Shown: positions 22,611 to 33,161 of the stretch, piece after piece | How the letters are laid out: each line of letters begins with the position of its first letter | How positions within the stretch are numbered: the first letter of the stretch is position 1 | Assembly (NCBI GenBank): GCA_003254905.1 | Contig: QANU01075037.1 | Span: 682,533 to 746,532, forward strand | Direction: 5' to 3' | Length of the DNA: 64,000 bases | DNA from: Nissolia schottii | Taxonomy: Eukaryota > Streptophyta > Magnoliopsida > Fabales > Fabaceae | Notes under the pieces: generated by a model | What the model saw: only the letters and a program-made list of their open reading frames with translations | Database searches by the model: none | What the model was told of the DNA's origin: nothing | Program-made: the position numbers and the translations under genes

Positions 22611-23385
22611 TTTAAGTTTTTGCATGTCTTAAGGTCCAATATGTTTTAAATCTGTGAGACACTATATTCATATGTTTGTGCTCATTAATTTAAATGTTTG
22701 TATACGTTAAGTTAAATGTTTGTGCAATATTGTTGAAGTGTTTGAGCGAAACATAATCAATATTTTGTGCAAAACATAGTCAATAGAGAGTTCGCCGACA
22801 TATTAGTAATAAAAATTTGTTTGAATAGTTTGTGCATTCATGTTTTAAATTAACACTTTATTGATCCACAAACACTATTGACATTATGCACAAACTTTTA
22901 CATTAATATGCACAAACATTTTACATTGTTTAAGTTTGTGCATGTCTTAAAGTTCAATAAAGCCACTATTTTAGTATATTTGTGCACATTAAGTTAAATG
23001 TTTGAGCAATATTGTTTAAGTGTTTGAGCAAAACATAATTAATATTTTGTGCAAAACATAATCAATAGAGAGTTTGTTGACATATTGGTGAGAAAATTTG
23101 TTTGAAAAGTTTGTGCATGTCAATTGTATAAGTTTGTGCATTCATGTTTTAAACCAACATTTTATTGGTGCACAAACAATATTGACATTATGCACAAACC
23201 TTTACACTAATATGCATAAACATTTTACATTGTTTAAGTTAGTGCTTCTCTTAAAATTTAATATGTTTTAAATCTACATGGCACTATGTTCCTATGTTTG
23301 TGCACATTAAGTTAAATGTTTGTGCAATATTGTTCAAGTGTTTGAGCAAAACATAATCAATAAAGAGTTTGTTGACACATTAGTA
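22611..23385. repeat. About 0.3-kb tandem repeat, 2.5 copies
   Basis: Units begin with TTTAAGTTTNTGCATGTC at 22611, 22929 and 23233 (the last partial, ending about 23385). Unit length is about 305-318 bp, and units are diverged but collinear. Each is rich in TTTGTGCA / TGCACAAA words and contains CAAAACATAATCAATA. Non-coding. Confidence 0.85.
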
Positions 23386-23797
23386 TGGCTGTCAAAACAG
23401 GCGGGCCCGCCCGTTTATGGCCAACCCGTTTGGCTTTTACGTAAAAATGATGATATAAAATCAGAATTCTAAATTTATAAAATTCAAAAAATTTAGACCT
23501 AGTCATCATTATACCCACAATAGAAATTAATCTATGTTTCCCTTCTTCTTTTTATTCCATAGAAACAAATCATGCACAAACTCTTCACAGCTCTCACCAT
23601 TCCAATTGTTATAATTTCAAAAGCTCTAGTCCCACATTGATTAAATCACAAACTTTTTAAGTGTTTATATATCTTTAATAGTTGTTGTTTTGGTAAAATG
23701 AGTTGAGAAGGGAGTTGGACTCGCGAGCATGAGTCCAAGCCAGTTGGGCTCTTCAAAGTCCAAATCGATAGATTCTCCTCCCTGCGCGCACGATAAA
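23386..23797. other. Intergenic spacer with possible hAT-type end
   Basis: Contains GGCTGTCAAAACAGGCGGGC followed by CCGCCCGT at about 23388-23415, a GC palindrome resembling terminal sequences of plant hAT-like elements. The partner end was not found. The rest is unremarkable. Confidence 0.35.
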
Positions 23798-24097
23798 TAG
23801 TGTCCCGGTCTTTTTGCAAAAATAATTTTTGGATTTTTGTAGCTTATCTAGGAACCCATGATTTTCGCATGTATTGAGTCCAGCATGTGCTAACATAACA
23901 CATAATATGAATATTTGCTTACATTTTAATTAAACAAATTAAAAAATATTTCGTGCCAAATTCGCCAACACGGTTGGCGAATCCCAACCCTCCCGTGCCA
24001 CGTCAACCAAACCGTGATAGTTTGGGAAATAGTTTGGAAACGAAGGTAATTTGGCAAAATAATTTGAACAGTAAGGGCAAAAAAGTAAAATTGTCAA
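23798..24097 (+). repeat. Interspersed repeat, copy 2 (partner at 299-647)
   Basis: Same orientation and content as 299-647 but shorter by about 40 bp in the GAATTCGCC module region. It sits just left of the MULE at 24.2-27.7 kb. Confidence 0.75.
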
Positions 24098-24329
24098 GTG
24101 AGATTTCTTTTAAGTAAAGAAAAAGTAAGTGCTAAATCTACTGTCAATGGATGTTGTCTATTGCCAAATGACGGTGGTAACATCGACGTAGCAAAAGAAA
24201 AAAGAATGGTTATGGCAGAAATATAAAGGAATTTTTACCTTTGTATGGTTTGTAAACAAAGTAAATCCAGATGTGTGGGGGTGGGGAAAAATTTACGAAA
24301 ATATGGTTTTTCGTTTCTGAATTCGCCAC

Positions 24330-24545
24330 ATATTTCGGCAAATTTAGAAGTGGTTACTTTTTTTTTTAATACCGGGTTCTGAATTTGTCATCCCCTGTGG
24401 CAAATTCAGAACCCGGTATATTTTATTTTTTTTTCTGACAGGGTCTGAATTCGCCGTATGATGTGGCAAATTCAGACCCTGAACTCTCCGTCCTGTGTGG
24501 CGAATTCAGGGTCTGAATTTGTTACATCATACAGCGAATTCAGAC
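24330..24545. repeat. MULE left-end array of CTGAATTYGCC palindromic modules
   Basis: Successive modules pair TGAATTCGCC or TGAATTTGTC with GGCAAATTCAG or GCGAATTCAG across 10-16 bp: near 24342, 24385, 24450, 24500 and 24530. Each could form a short hairpin. Confidence 0.7.
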
Positions 24546-24750
24546 CATGTCAGAAAAAAAATAAAATATTTCAGCACCGGGAGAATTCGCCTATAAAAGG
24601 GAGGTGGGGGATTCAACATCACTTGCAAATTCACAAATCTCTCCTTCCTCTCTTGAAGTTCTATTCTTCTTCCTCCTGAAATTTTTATATTCTTCTTTTG
24701 TTGATTGAGTCACATTTCTATTAGGGTGCTTGTGTTTTTTTTATACAAGA

Positions 24751-25284
24751 AAATGGAAAAGGGGAGGTGTTGCTATATATATTTTTTATGATGGCTCAGT
24801 TAGAAAAGATAATGTTGAAGGTGTTGAGTTGGTTAGTCCTCACGAGGCAGAGTTCATTATCCTTTGGCAGTCCATATCATTCACAGATCTGTGTAGTGTT
24901 ATATCTTCTCATTTTCAAAATAGTGTGAATAGAATAAGATATAAATGTCCAGTGTCTTTCTTGAATGGCCTGATAAAATATCGGCCTGCTACAATATCAA
25001 ATGACGCTCAAGTGCAACATATGTTTTGTCAGTATGAAATGTATAAGGCACATGTGAGCTGTATTGATTTATATGTGAACTTCGAAGAGGTATCTGCTGT
25101 GGCCCTTGGCGCTGGTCCAAGCTCAAACGAATTACAGCAGCAAGGCGTTGAGGCACAATTAGTGTCAGATGATGACTTCTGGGCAGAGGAAGAAGGCGAT
25201 CGAAGTTGGAGCGAGTACGACAGTGACGATAGTGACACCTCTGAAGGCGATGGATCTGATGATGATTCAAGTGTGGCTATATAA
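24751..25284 (+). pseudogene. MuDR-type transposase N-terminal region
   Basis: A start at 24751 (ATGGAAAAGGGGAGG) gives a short lead, then needs one frame change in the T-run near 24783. From there DGSVRKDNVEGVELVSPHEA and the following 150 residues run open to 25284. The segment ends with an acidic, Ser/Asp/Glu-rich tail (SEYDSDDSDTSEGDGSDDDS). This order (small beta-rich N-domain, then acidic linker) is seen ahead of the MuDR DNA-binding domain in plant MULE proteins. The extra T and the missing catalytic core make it a pseudogene. An intron probably follows, with an acceptor near 25534. Confidence 0.6.
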
Positions 25285-25534
25285 AGTTAGGGTTAATTAT
25301 TGGGACTATATAAGTATGCCTTTAATTGCGTGCATTAATTGACAAATATGCAATTGTTGGGTTAAACTAATTATGTTGGGTTAAAATTAATTGACAGATA
25401 TGCAAAGTATGCTCTATGCTTGCCTCGTGACAAGGATCTTGCGTATCAGAACTACAAATCTGTTGACTAGAATAGGCTTATTTTGATTGTTTGTTATTGC
25501 ATTTAATTAATTAATGGTTCAACTGTTGATACAG

Positions 25535-25900
25535 ATGACGAAACAAATGCACAACCCAATGATACACCAACGTTCTTGCAAACCTTCGATGTTGAGGGGA
25601 TGCGTGCATCTGATTTTGGATACCTGCATCATGAATATTTTGCAGGCGACGAGCTATACATAGGAAAATATTTTGCTAGTAGGGATGAAGTTAGGGATGT
25701 TGTTGCAAGCCATTGCTTGCGTGTCGGGGCCGATTACAAAATAAAAGAGTCAGAACCGGTGACTTACCGGTGACTTACTTCTGCAAATGCAAGAAGTTTG
25801 GCCAAGGTTGTCAATGGCTTGTTAGGGCCACCTTGAAGAAAAATAGTTACTATTGGGAGGTCACAAGATATAACGGCCCTCACACTTGCCTTGCAGAGCG
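25535..25900 (+). pseudogene. MuDR transposase DNA-binding region, interrupted
   Basis: Begins just after a CAG acceptor at about 25534. LYIGKYFASRDEVRDVVASH and DYKIKES match the MuDR-type MULE N-terminal DNA-binding domain. YFCKCKKFGQGCQWLVRATL and YYWEVTRYNGPHTC follow in another frame. The shift is caused by an 11-bp tandem duplication (GGTGACTTACC twice) at about 25757-25780. Just after the conserved GPHTC the sequence turns into the minisatellite, so the catalytic domain is lost. Confidence 0.7.
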
Positions 25901-26218
25901 GTTAGGGTTATGGCTATGGTTAGGGCTAGGGTTAGGGTTAGTGTTATGGTTAGGGGTAGGGTTAGGGCTAGAGTTAGGGGTAGGGCTAAGGCAAGTGTTA
26001 AGATATGGTTAGGGTTAGGGTTAGAGGTAGGGCTAGGGTTAAGGTTAGGGGTAGGGTTAGGGTGAGGGTTAGGGTTAGGGTTAGGGTTAAGGTTAGTCTA
26101 GGGTTATGGTTAAGGTTATGGCTATGGTTATGGTTAGGGTTAGTGTTATGGTTAGGGGTAGGGGTAGGGTTAAGGTTAGGGCTAGGGCTAGGGTAAGTGT
26201 TAAGGTATGGTTAGGGTT
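25900..26218. repeat. TTAGGG-type (degenerate) minisatellite
   Basis: About 320 bp of mostly GGTTAG/GGGTTA hexamers with variants GGGTAG, GGCTAG, GGTTAT and GGTTAA. The period is mainly six, not the seven (TTTAGGG) of usual plant telomeres. It follows a transposase exon directly and is read as Leu/Gly/Trp- or Arg/Val-rich runs. Internal, not a chromosome end. Confidence 0.9.
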
Positions 26219-26579
26219 AAAAACAACTTGTCCATCTCATTAAAAAAAATATAACCTAAAGTTTTTTTCAAAACTGAATTTATAAGTAAAAAATGTGCAA
26301 AAAAAAAAAGTGGAAGTAAAATTATTCCCAATTTTGGGGAATATAATTTATTTGAAAAGGAAAAATGTTATTTACAACTCTTTCATTATTATTCCAATTC
26401 ACATTTGTTTATTTATATTTTTTTAAGGTTATTTATTTGTATTTTTTAAAATTATTTACAATTTGTTTGCTTTTAACTTGAAAACGCTACTTTTTCATGC
26501 AAAAAAAAAATGAAATGCATATCCTAAATAATATGATTTATTTTTTATATCAAAATTATAAGAGTCATTATTTTCGCAA

Positions 26580-26710
26580 TTTTACAAAATACAACAATAA
26601 TAATATAATAATAACATAATATTAATAATATGATAACAACAATAAAAATAATATGATAACAACAATAATAATATAGTATTGATAATAACAATAATAATAA
26701 TGATAAAAAA
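26580..26710. repeat. AT-rich (AATA/ATAAT)n low-complexity tract
   Basis: Runs of AATAATAAT and ATAACAATAAT inside the 3' part of the MULE. Confidence 0.85.
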
Positions 26711-27359
26711 GGGGAACATAACCCTGATTATTTTCAAGGATTTGTTCTGAGATGTGTTGCAACGGATTTACAGTATCATCTTCTTTCCGTCTCACCATCG
26801 TAATACTACTTTTTTCCACCTAAATACAAAGAAATATTTTTTTATTATAAATAATTTAAAACGAAAAATTTTACAATTTAAATACAACAAATTAAACACT
26901 GCTGTATAACTACTTATAACTAAAATAGAAAAAAAATTAATTTATTTCTACCATAAAAAAAAATATAGGAATTTACTAAATTGAAGTGCTTGAAAAAAAA
27001 TTTAGAATAGTACACCCACAATAATAGGAATATAACCCAAAATAAATGAACTTACAAAAAAAAATTTCAGCAAAATAAAAGAGAGAGTTAGGAGGTTTTC
27101 TTACCTTTTTATGGCCTGAAAATAAAACGAAAGAGAGAGCTAGTAGAGGAGGGGAAACAGGGGGGGTTACTCAGTTAATGGAGGGAAGGAGAGTTAGAAA
27201 AAAAGATTCGAAGTGAGAGAAAGAGGAAAGTGAATACAATGAAGTGAGGTGAGGGAGTGTGGGGGACCAAGTTTGCATTTAAAGGGACCCCCCCCCCGGA
27301 ATTTGCTGAATTGGCCTCGGTCAAAGGCTGTTTTATTCAGCCTTCCTTTTTCAATTTCC

Positions 27360-27600
27360 CAGGCCCGAACCCCTCCTGAATTCGCCACCCTGAATTTGCC
27401 TAGGGTAGTGGCAAATTCAGCCCCCACCTTTTTCGGTTCCCCATGTCCGCAGACCTGTCCCTGCACCCTGCGACTTGTCACGGCAAAATCCTGAATTTGC
27501 CCATGACAATGGCAAATTCAGGTCGTTTCTATTTTTTTTTTTTTGAAAATTTTCAAAATTTCTGAATCTGCCACACTTAATGGCGAATTCAGAACTCCGC
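27360..27600. repeat. MULE right-end array of palindromic modules
   Basis: Modules such as CTGAATTTGCCTAGGGTAGT followed by GGCAAATTCAG, and TGAATTTGCCCATGACAATG followed by GCAAATTCAG, mirror the left-end array at 24330-24545. Confidence 0.7.
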
Positions 27601-27689
27601 CCCATACTCTCGTAATTTTCTATTTTGACCCATATTTTAGGATTTTTCTCCCCCTAAAACCATATTTCTATCATTACCCCAAATATAAG

Positions 27690-28262
27690 AGGAAGAAGAT
27701 AAGAATAATCATGTCACATGTCCTTACATGTCATTTCAACAATACTATACATTCAACACTTTTTAAAATTATGGAAACGTATCACCGGCTCCTTTCCTGG
27801 AACCGGCTGGTTCAGCTGCACTATTGCACACCATAGACCTATCTCCTACATTCACAACCATTAGATCAAGTGTCACAATTATTAAACGGTCCTCAATGCA
27901 TCCAACAAAGATGAACATTGAAAGCGCAACTTGTTAGAGTGCACACCAGAACTCACCATTACATAAAGTAATATATTAAGAACTTATGGCAGGAAAGAAT
28001 GACTGTCAACTAAGTTGACTTATTGATTAACTTTTGAAGTAATATAAACATTGTTCAACCCTGGAAAAGATTATACTTGATTGTGCCATAAGGAGCAATT
28101 AGACTACTACACTTTTTGTCATCAAATCTTCTTGCATATCTATCACTCATTCCAAAATCTATGATGTTGCATAGTAAGTCAAGTTTCAAGGCTAGGCTAA
28201 AAAACTGTAGGCCACAACCCAGGAAACATGAAGTAACTCCTATGTATTGATACCAAATACTA
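27690..28262. other. Intergenic spacer
   Basis: AT-rich, non-coding. No feature recognised. Confidence 0.5.
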
Positions 28263-28530
28263 ATTCAATATCAATCTATTATAATACATAAATCCTAATA
28301 CCAAGCTATACCATACTTTCACGTCATCTTTTTATCCAAGTTGTCAATCTTTGATTACAACACTCTCTTTTTCCTTCTTTTTCTTAGTTATAACTCCCTT
28401 CTTAATATTACAATCACATGCACCCCTCACATTTCTTTTTATCCCCATATCTGTATCCCCAAATCATAATTGTCTTAAGTTAATTATTCTATTATTCCAA
28501 AACTCCCATAACAAAATCATCATCATTACG
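28263..28530. repeat. Direct repeat, copy 1
   Basis: About 265 bp, repeated at 28697-28948. Both begin with TCTATTATAATAYATAAATC and end with ATAACAAAATCATCATCATT. Helitron-like starts often look like this first motif, but no end hairpin was assigned. Confidence 0.8.
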
Positions 28531-28696
28531 TGACACCTTAAAATCATCCTTTTTGTTCCCCTTACCACTCAATCCTCAATTATTCTCAATTTATCTTATT
28601 TGGTCATTCACCTTTCCGTAACCTCCCTCGCCTCATCAATCACCCCTTAAAAATTTAATGCAACTTTATGCAACCTCCCTCCCTTCATCATTCACC

Positions 28697-28948
28697 TCTA
28701 AATCTATTATATTATAATATATAAATCCTAATACCAAGGTATACCATACTACCACGTCAACTTTTTATCCAATTTGTCAATCTTTGGTTCCAACACTCTC
28801 TTCCCCCTTCTTTTTCTTAGTTGTAATACAATCACATGTACCCCTCACATTTCTTTTTATCCCCATACCTATATCCCCCAAATCATAATTGTCTTAAGTT
28901 AATTATTCTACTATTCCAAAACTCGCATAACAAAATCATCATCATTTT
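28697..28948. repeat. Direct repeat, copy 2
   Basis: Collinear with 28263-28530, with a few substitutions and a short deletion near 28825. Offset about 430 bp. Confidence 0.8.
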
Positions 28949-28949
28949 T

Positions 28950-30258
28950 TTCAAAAGTCATTGTCCTCTCAACTACTTCAAACCCTAAACCCATATATCC
29001 CAAATATGAAATAATATTCTGAATCACTAATAAAATTTTATTTTCATCTCATCTCATCTCACCTCACCTCAACCTTTGTGATCTAAGTTAAGTCATCCAC
29101 CACGACATCTATGCTATCTTTGTCACCACCCCAATAATGATACCACTACCTCCCAAACAACAAGCCACATAGCCGCTCAACGACTTTGTGTCATGGGTCA
29201 TAGGTGAGTCGAGTTTTGGGTAGATGAGTTTGTCACGTGCTTGTCACGTGACATGCCATGCGACACATTTAACAGACACATCAACACTTAACGTCTCATT
29301 CTAATAACATGGGCTAAAACTTACCAAAAGTTTTTTAGGGAATAATTCCTATCGAAATTTTTTTTCAAGGACAAGACATAAAATTTTTAATTTTACAGGG
29401 ACTAACATACTTAACCCTAACAAAAATATGTGTACATATAAGGTTAGAATATCCTTATGATTATTTGATAATGAAAATATAAAAGAAAACATTACCTTAA
29501 AAAAGTATTCAAAGAAAGATCGATTCTTTGAACTTCTTTACTCACTTAAAGAGCAAACTCATGCTGATAAAGTGTTATGAAATAATAAGGATAGTAATAG
29601 CGAGAAAAGAGAAAGAATAAAGAAGGAAGAGAACACGCTTTATTTTATTAATCATCTCAATAGTTATCTTATTCAATGAGCACCCAAAGAGCTATTTATA
29701 ACCTAATAGTGAGATATACAACATTACATCAAATTTTTGTCATATTAAGATATATCTATCTAATTGCATATTAATCAAATTAGGATATAAATATTAATAA
29801 TATTTTATAATAAATTTAATAATATTATTAAATTTACTATTTTTAAATAATAATAATAATAATAATAAAATAATCTTAATAAATATAATTTCATTAATAA
29901 TAGTATATTAATTCTTAAGAATTTATAATGATTAAATTATTTTATTAATATTTAATAATAAATAATTAAAATAAGAAATATTTAAAGAAAACATTAATAT
30001 TAATTGATAAGTGTTTTGTATAAAGGATAGTTTAGTAAATTTATATATTTATATTAGTTAATAAAGTGTATAAGTATGTTTTTAAAATAGAGGAGAAAAT
30101 GACTGGAATAAAGTCATTTATTGAGAAAATAGAGTGTAATTTACTCTAAATTTTAACATTTTGTGTTCAACATGACTTAGCATAACATTGATATAATGTT
30201 AAGACATGTCAATCAAACTAGCTATACTCGCACGTGAACTTCTTAACATTTTTTTTTA
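28950..30258. other. Intergenic, AT-rich
   Basis: Includes ATAATAATAATAATAA runs at about 29840-29870 and long A/T tracts. A phrase near 29390-29415 (GGGACTAACATACTTAACCC) is typical of legume repeat DNA. No gene. Confidence 0.5.
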
Positions 30259-30573
30259 TCTCTACACCTATATAAAATTGTTAAGCATTTTAACTTCTGT
30301 GGTCACATTTCCCTTTTTACCATAAATACCCTCCATTTAAAAAACTCCTTCTGCCTTCACTAAAAATACCCTTTTGTAATTTACAATCCCACCACTTGCA
30401 ATTTCAGCAATTTCACGTGCTGCAGTTACATTAACCGTCCACTGATTGATCATTTTCAATGTATCTACCTCTTGCAATTTTCCATTCTCAATTCTTATTG
30501 CAATTCTAATTCTCTCTTCTTATAGTCCTCATTGCATTTACAGGCACGAAATGCTTACGTTCCCACTTACTAG
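30259..30573 (+). mobile_element. Candidate short non-autonomous Helitron
   Basis: Starts with TCTCTACACCTATATAAAAT after an A and ends with CTAG before a T, as Helitrons insert between A and T. A hairpin (GCATTT at 30534 and AAATGC at 30549, 9-nt loop) lies 15 nt before the CTAG end. It sits about 320 bp upstream of the AP-1 sigma start codon and could add promoter sequence. Call rests on termini only. Confidence 0.4.
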
Positions 30574-30894
30574 TATATATAAAAATTGTTTAGCATTGTG
30601 ACGATTTATTCAATTTAACCACAATGTGGTAAATTTCACAAAATACTACAATCTTATATATTTTATATTATTTTACCAAAAAAAAAATTACTCTCAAATT
30701 GTAATCTAAAGTCTAAGCTCAATTTTTTGGGGAAAAAAAAATTATGGAGAAAAGTGGCTCAGCCATACCATAAAAGTGGTACTGATCCACGCAGATACAC
30801 ATTTTTCTTTTTCTGGGTAGAACTCTCTTTCTCTCGTGTTTCGCTTGGTTCCTACTTGCGGTGCGTTTGGAGCTGAGATCTCTGACCAGAATCC

Positions 30895-33161
30895 ATGGTA
30901 AGTCCTCCCTTTCCTTTTTTCCGCTCCTCTATCTCTGCAATCACTCAAGCTTTATAGTTTCATAGCTCTCTTCGCCATAACCAGATCTCTGAATTCTGGT
31001 TTCATCGTGTACGCGATTGTGATTGTGTTACTGTTTAACTTTGCGATTGGAATTGTTTTTGCTGTGTTGCTACAACTTGTACTTAATTTTTGTGATCTGA
31101 TTCCTGGTTCTTCATAATCCAATCTGCATCCCCTCTTCTTCTATTAACGGAATCTGATTTGGTAATTTTGATATTATATGCTTGCATTTTTTTATGCGGA
31201 TAGATTTGGCATATGATATAAAAATGTTTAGTCTATGGTGGATTTAGTGTTGAATGCCTCGTTAGAGTTAGCGTAACTTAGAATTTTACAACTCTGCTAT
31301 CTTGCATCGAGCAAATGGAGTTCCCAAGTCAGCAGAAACCCTTGATCTACTGGTTTTTCCTTTCCGTCATTGTCTTTGTTGAAATTAGCATTTTTTTATT
31401 TTTATTTTTTTGCAACTAAATCTAACCTGTTACTTCTGCCTGCTTTGAGTGCCTTCAACAATACTGCAAAGATCCATAAATCTGCACTTTATTATACGAA
31501 TACCCTCAAACTTAGCTCATTTGTCTTTACTATGGGTTGGTTGATCGTGATTCTGGCCAGCTTTTCTTATTAAGCCTTAATATTTTCATGTTCAAATCCC
31601 AATTTCTCCCCAAACAATGGTCTTTAATGCTTTGACAGAGCCAATTATGAAGGTGATTTCCATGTTTGATTTTCTACTAGGATTACATGTATACTTGTAT
31701 GAAATTGTAGGTAACTTTATGATGATAGGATCTCTTTCCTATTGTATGTAATTTGGATACTCTGATACTTGAATACAAACAAATAACTTTTTATTTTTGT
31801 TACCATGTTTTTATTATCAAGGGATGTTCTGGCAGGGGTGTTGTTTTATACCTTATTTGTGCACATTCATTATGTATTTCGAATTTGAACATGATTTATT
31901 CCTCTCTTAAAAATGTAGATACACTTTGTGTTACTCATTAGTCGTCAGGGGAAGGTCAGGCTGACAAAATGGTATTCACCTTACTCTCAGAAGGAAAGAA
32001 ATAAGGTAAAACCCTATAACATATTAAATTCTGGATGGTTTGCTAACCTCCTATGTTCCTTCCGTATTTGTTATTTTGCTGACCGACAGGGTGTATTTCC
32101 TCTTATTCTCTTTGTTTATTTCAATCTTGCATACATAGTTATGTACTACTAAATACTAATTGTGGTTAGTTCATGCTGGAAGCATGTCATTTTCCTCATT
32201 AACCATCCTTGATATATGAATCTTGAAAAGGTACTCCGTGAGCTCAGTGGAGTGATTCTTTCCCGTGCACCGAAGCTGTGTAATTTTGTAGAATGGAGAG
32301 GATATAAAGTTGTTTATAAAAGGTATTGTATCAAGACTACATTGCTTTTTGACATATACTGCCACTCCTTTGCAAGACTCTCTTCTGTCTTGGCTTGATA
32401 TTTAATGAACAACATTCTACTGAGTGGCAACTGCAGGTATGCTAGTCTTTATTTCTGCATGTGTATTGATGAAGATGACAACGCATTAGAAGTCCTTGAA
32501 ATAATTCATCATTATGTGGAGATTCTTGATCGGTATTTTGGCAGTGTGAGTTCTCACTCAAGCTTTGAATATTGAAGGCCACTACTTGATTTACTGAGGA
32601 AATGCTTCCATTCTGTTAGGGAAGATATATCTGTGTAATTTAATAATGTTTGCATCATATTTTTCAGGTCTGTGAACTGGACTTGATTTTCAACTTCCAT
32701 AAGGTTTGTTTACTCTTCATGATTTATGTTCAAAAGTCAAAACAATTGTTACTTATTTTAACCTGTTACTATTATAAATGATTCTTCCAAGGGGGATCTA
32801 CCCTGAATGAGCATTAATAATTTTTATATCAACTGGCTTCTTCTTTTAGTTTCTTGGTGAAAAGTAATGTCCCTTCTAATATGTTCTTTGATTTTTGTAT
32901 CATGCAAGGCCTACTATATACTAGATGAACTTCTAATTGCCGGTGAGCTTCAGGAGTCGAGCAAGAAAACTGTTGCCCGGTTGATAGCTGCACAGGTATG
33001 CGACATTCATTTTGTTTTGGAAATATTTTGATCTACAATTTCTTTATTAAAGTGTTTGGAATATAATTTTGTATGATGTTGGCTTGCAGGATTCATTGGT
33101 GGAGACTGCTAAGGAGGAAGCCAGTTCAATAAGTAACATAATCGCACAAGCCACTAAGTGA
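30895..33161 (+). CDS. AP19: AP-1 complex subunit sigma (7 exons, 161 aa)
   Basis: Small chain of the clathrin adaptor AP-1, acting at the trans-Golgi network/early endosome in cargo sorting. Exons: 30895-30897, 31919-32005, 32231-32322, 32437-32545, 32668-32703, 32909-32995, 33090-33161; total 486 nt, in frame, all GT-AG. Protein phrases: [80 protein letters not shown], and the C-terminus [13 protein letters not shown]. The full length matches plant AP-1 sigma (161 aa), and [16 protein letters not shown] separates it from AP-2 and AP-4 sigma. Odd point: exon 1 contributes only the ATG (CCATG|GTAAGT), so the 1.0-kb first intron sits between codons 1 and 2. A CT-rich leader lies just upstream. 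Confidence 0.96.

Larger units (their letters stand above)
24255..27685 (+). mobile_element. Mutator-like element (MULE), deleted internally
   Basis: Both ends carry arrays of inverted GAATTCGCC / GGCGAATTC modules: left about 24325-24545, right about 27360-27600. Outside them, the left end (TACGAAAATATGGTTTTTCG) and the right end read in reverse show weakly similar terminal inverted sequence. Inside are a MuDR-type transposase N-terminal frame (24751-25284), a second exon with the MuDR DNA-binding region (25535-25900) and a TTAGGG-type minisatellite (25900-26218). AT-rich filler follows. The catalytic DDE domain and MULE zinc knuckle were not found, so it is non-autonomous. Exact ends are uncertain. 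Confidence 0.65.

Noticed and set aside
22611..23385. CRISPR-like array
   Set aside because: Units are about 0.3 kb and diverged throughout, with no short conserved repeat alternating with unique spacers, in a plant genome.
25900..26218. TTAGGG repeats as a chromosome end
   Set aside because: Flanked on both sides by unique and MULE sequence, degenerate, and with period six rather than the plant seven; it is an internal minisatellite.
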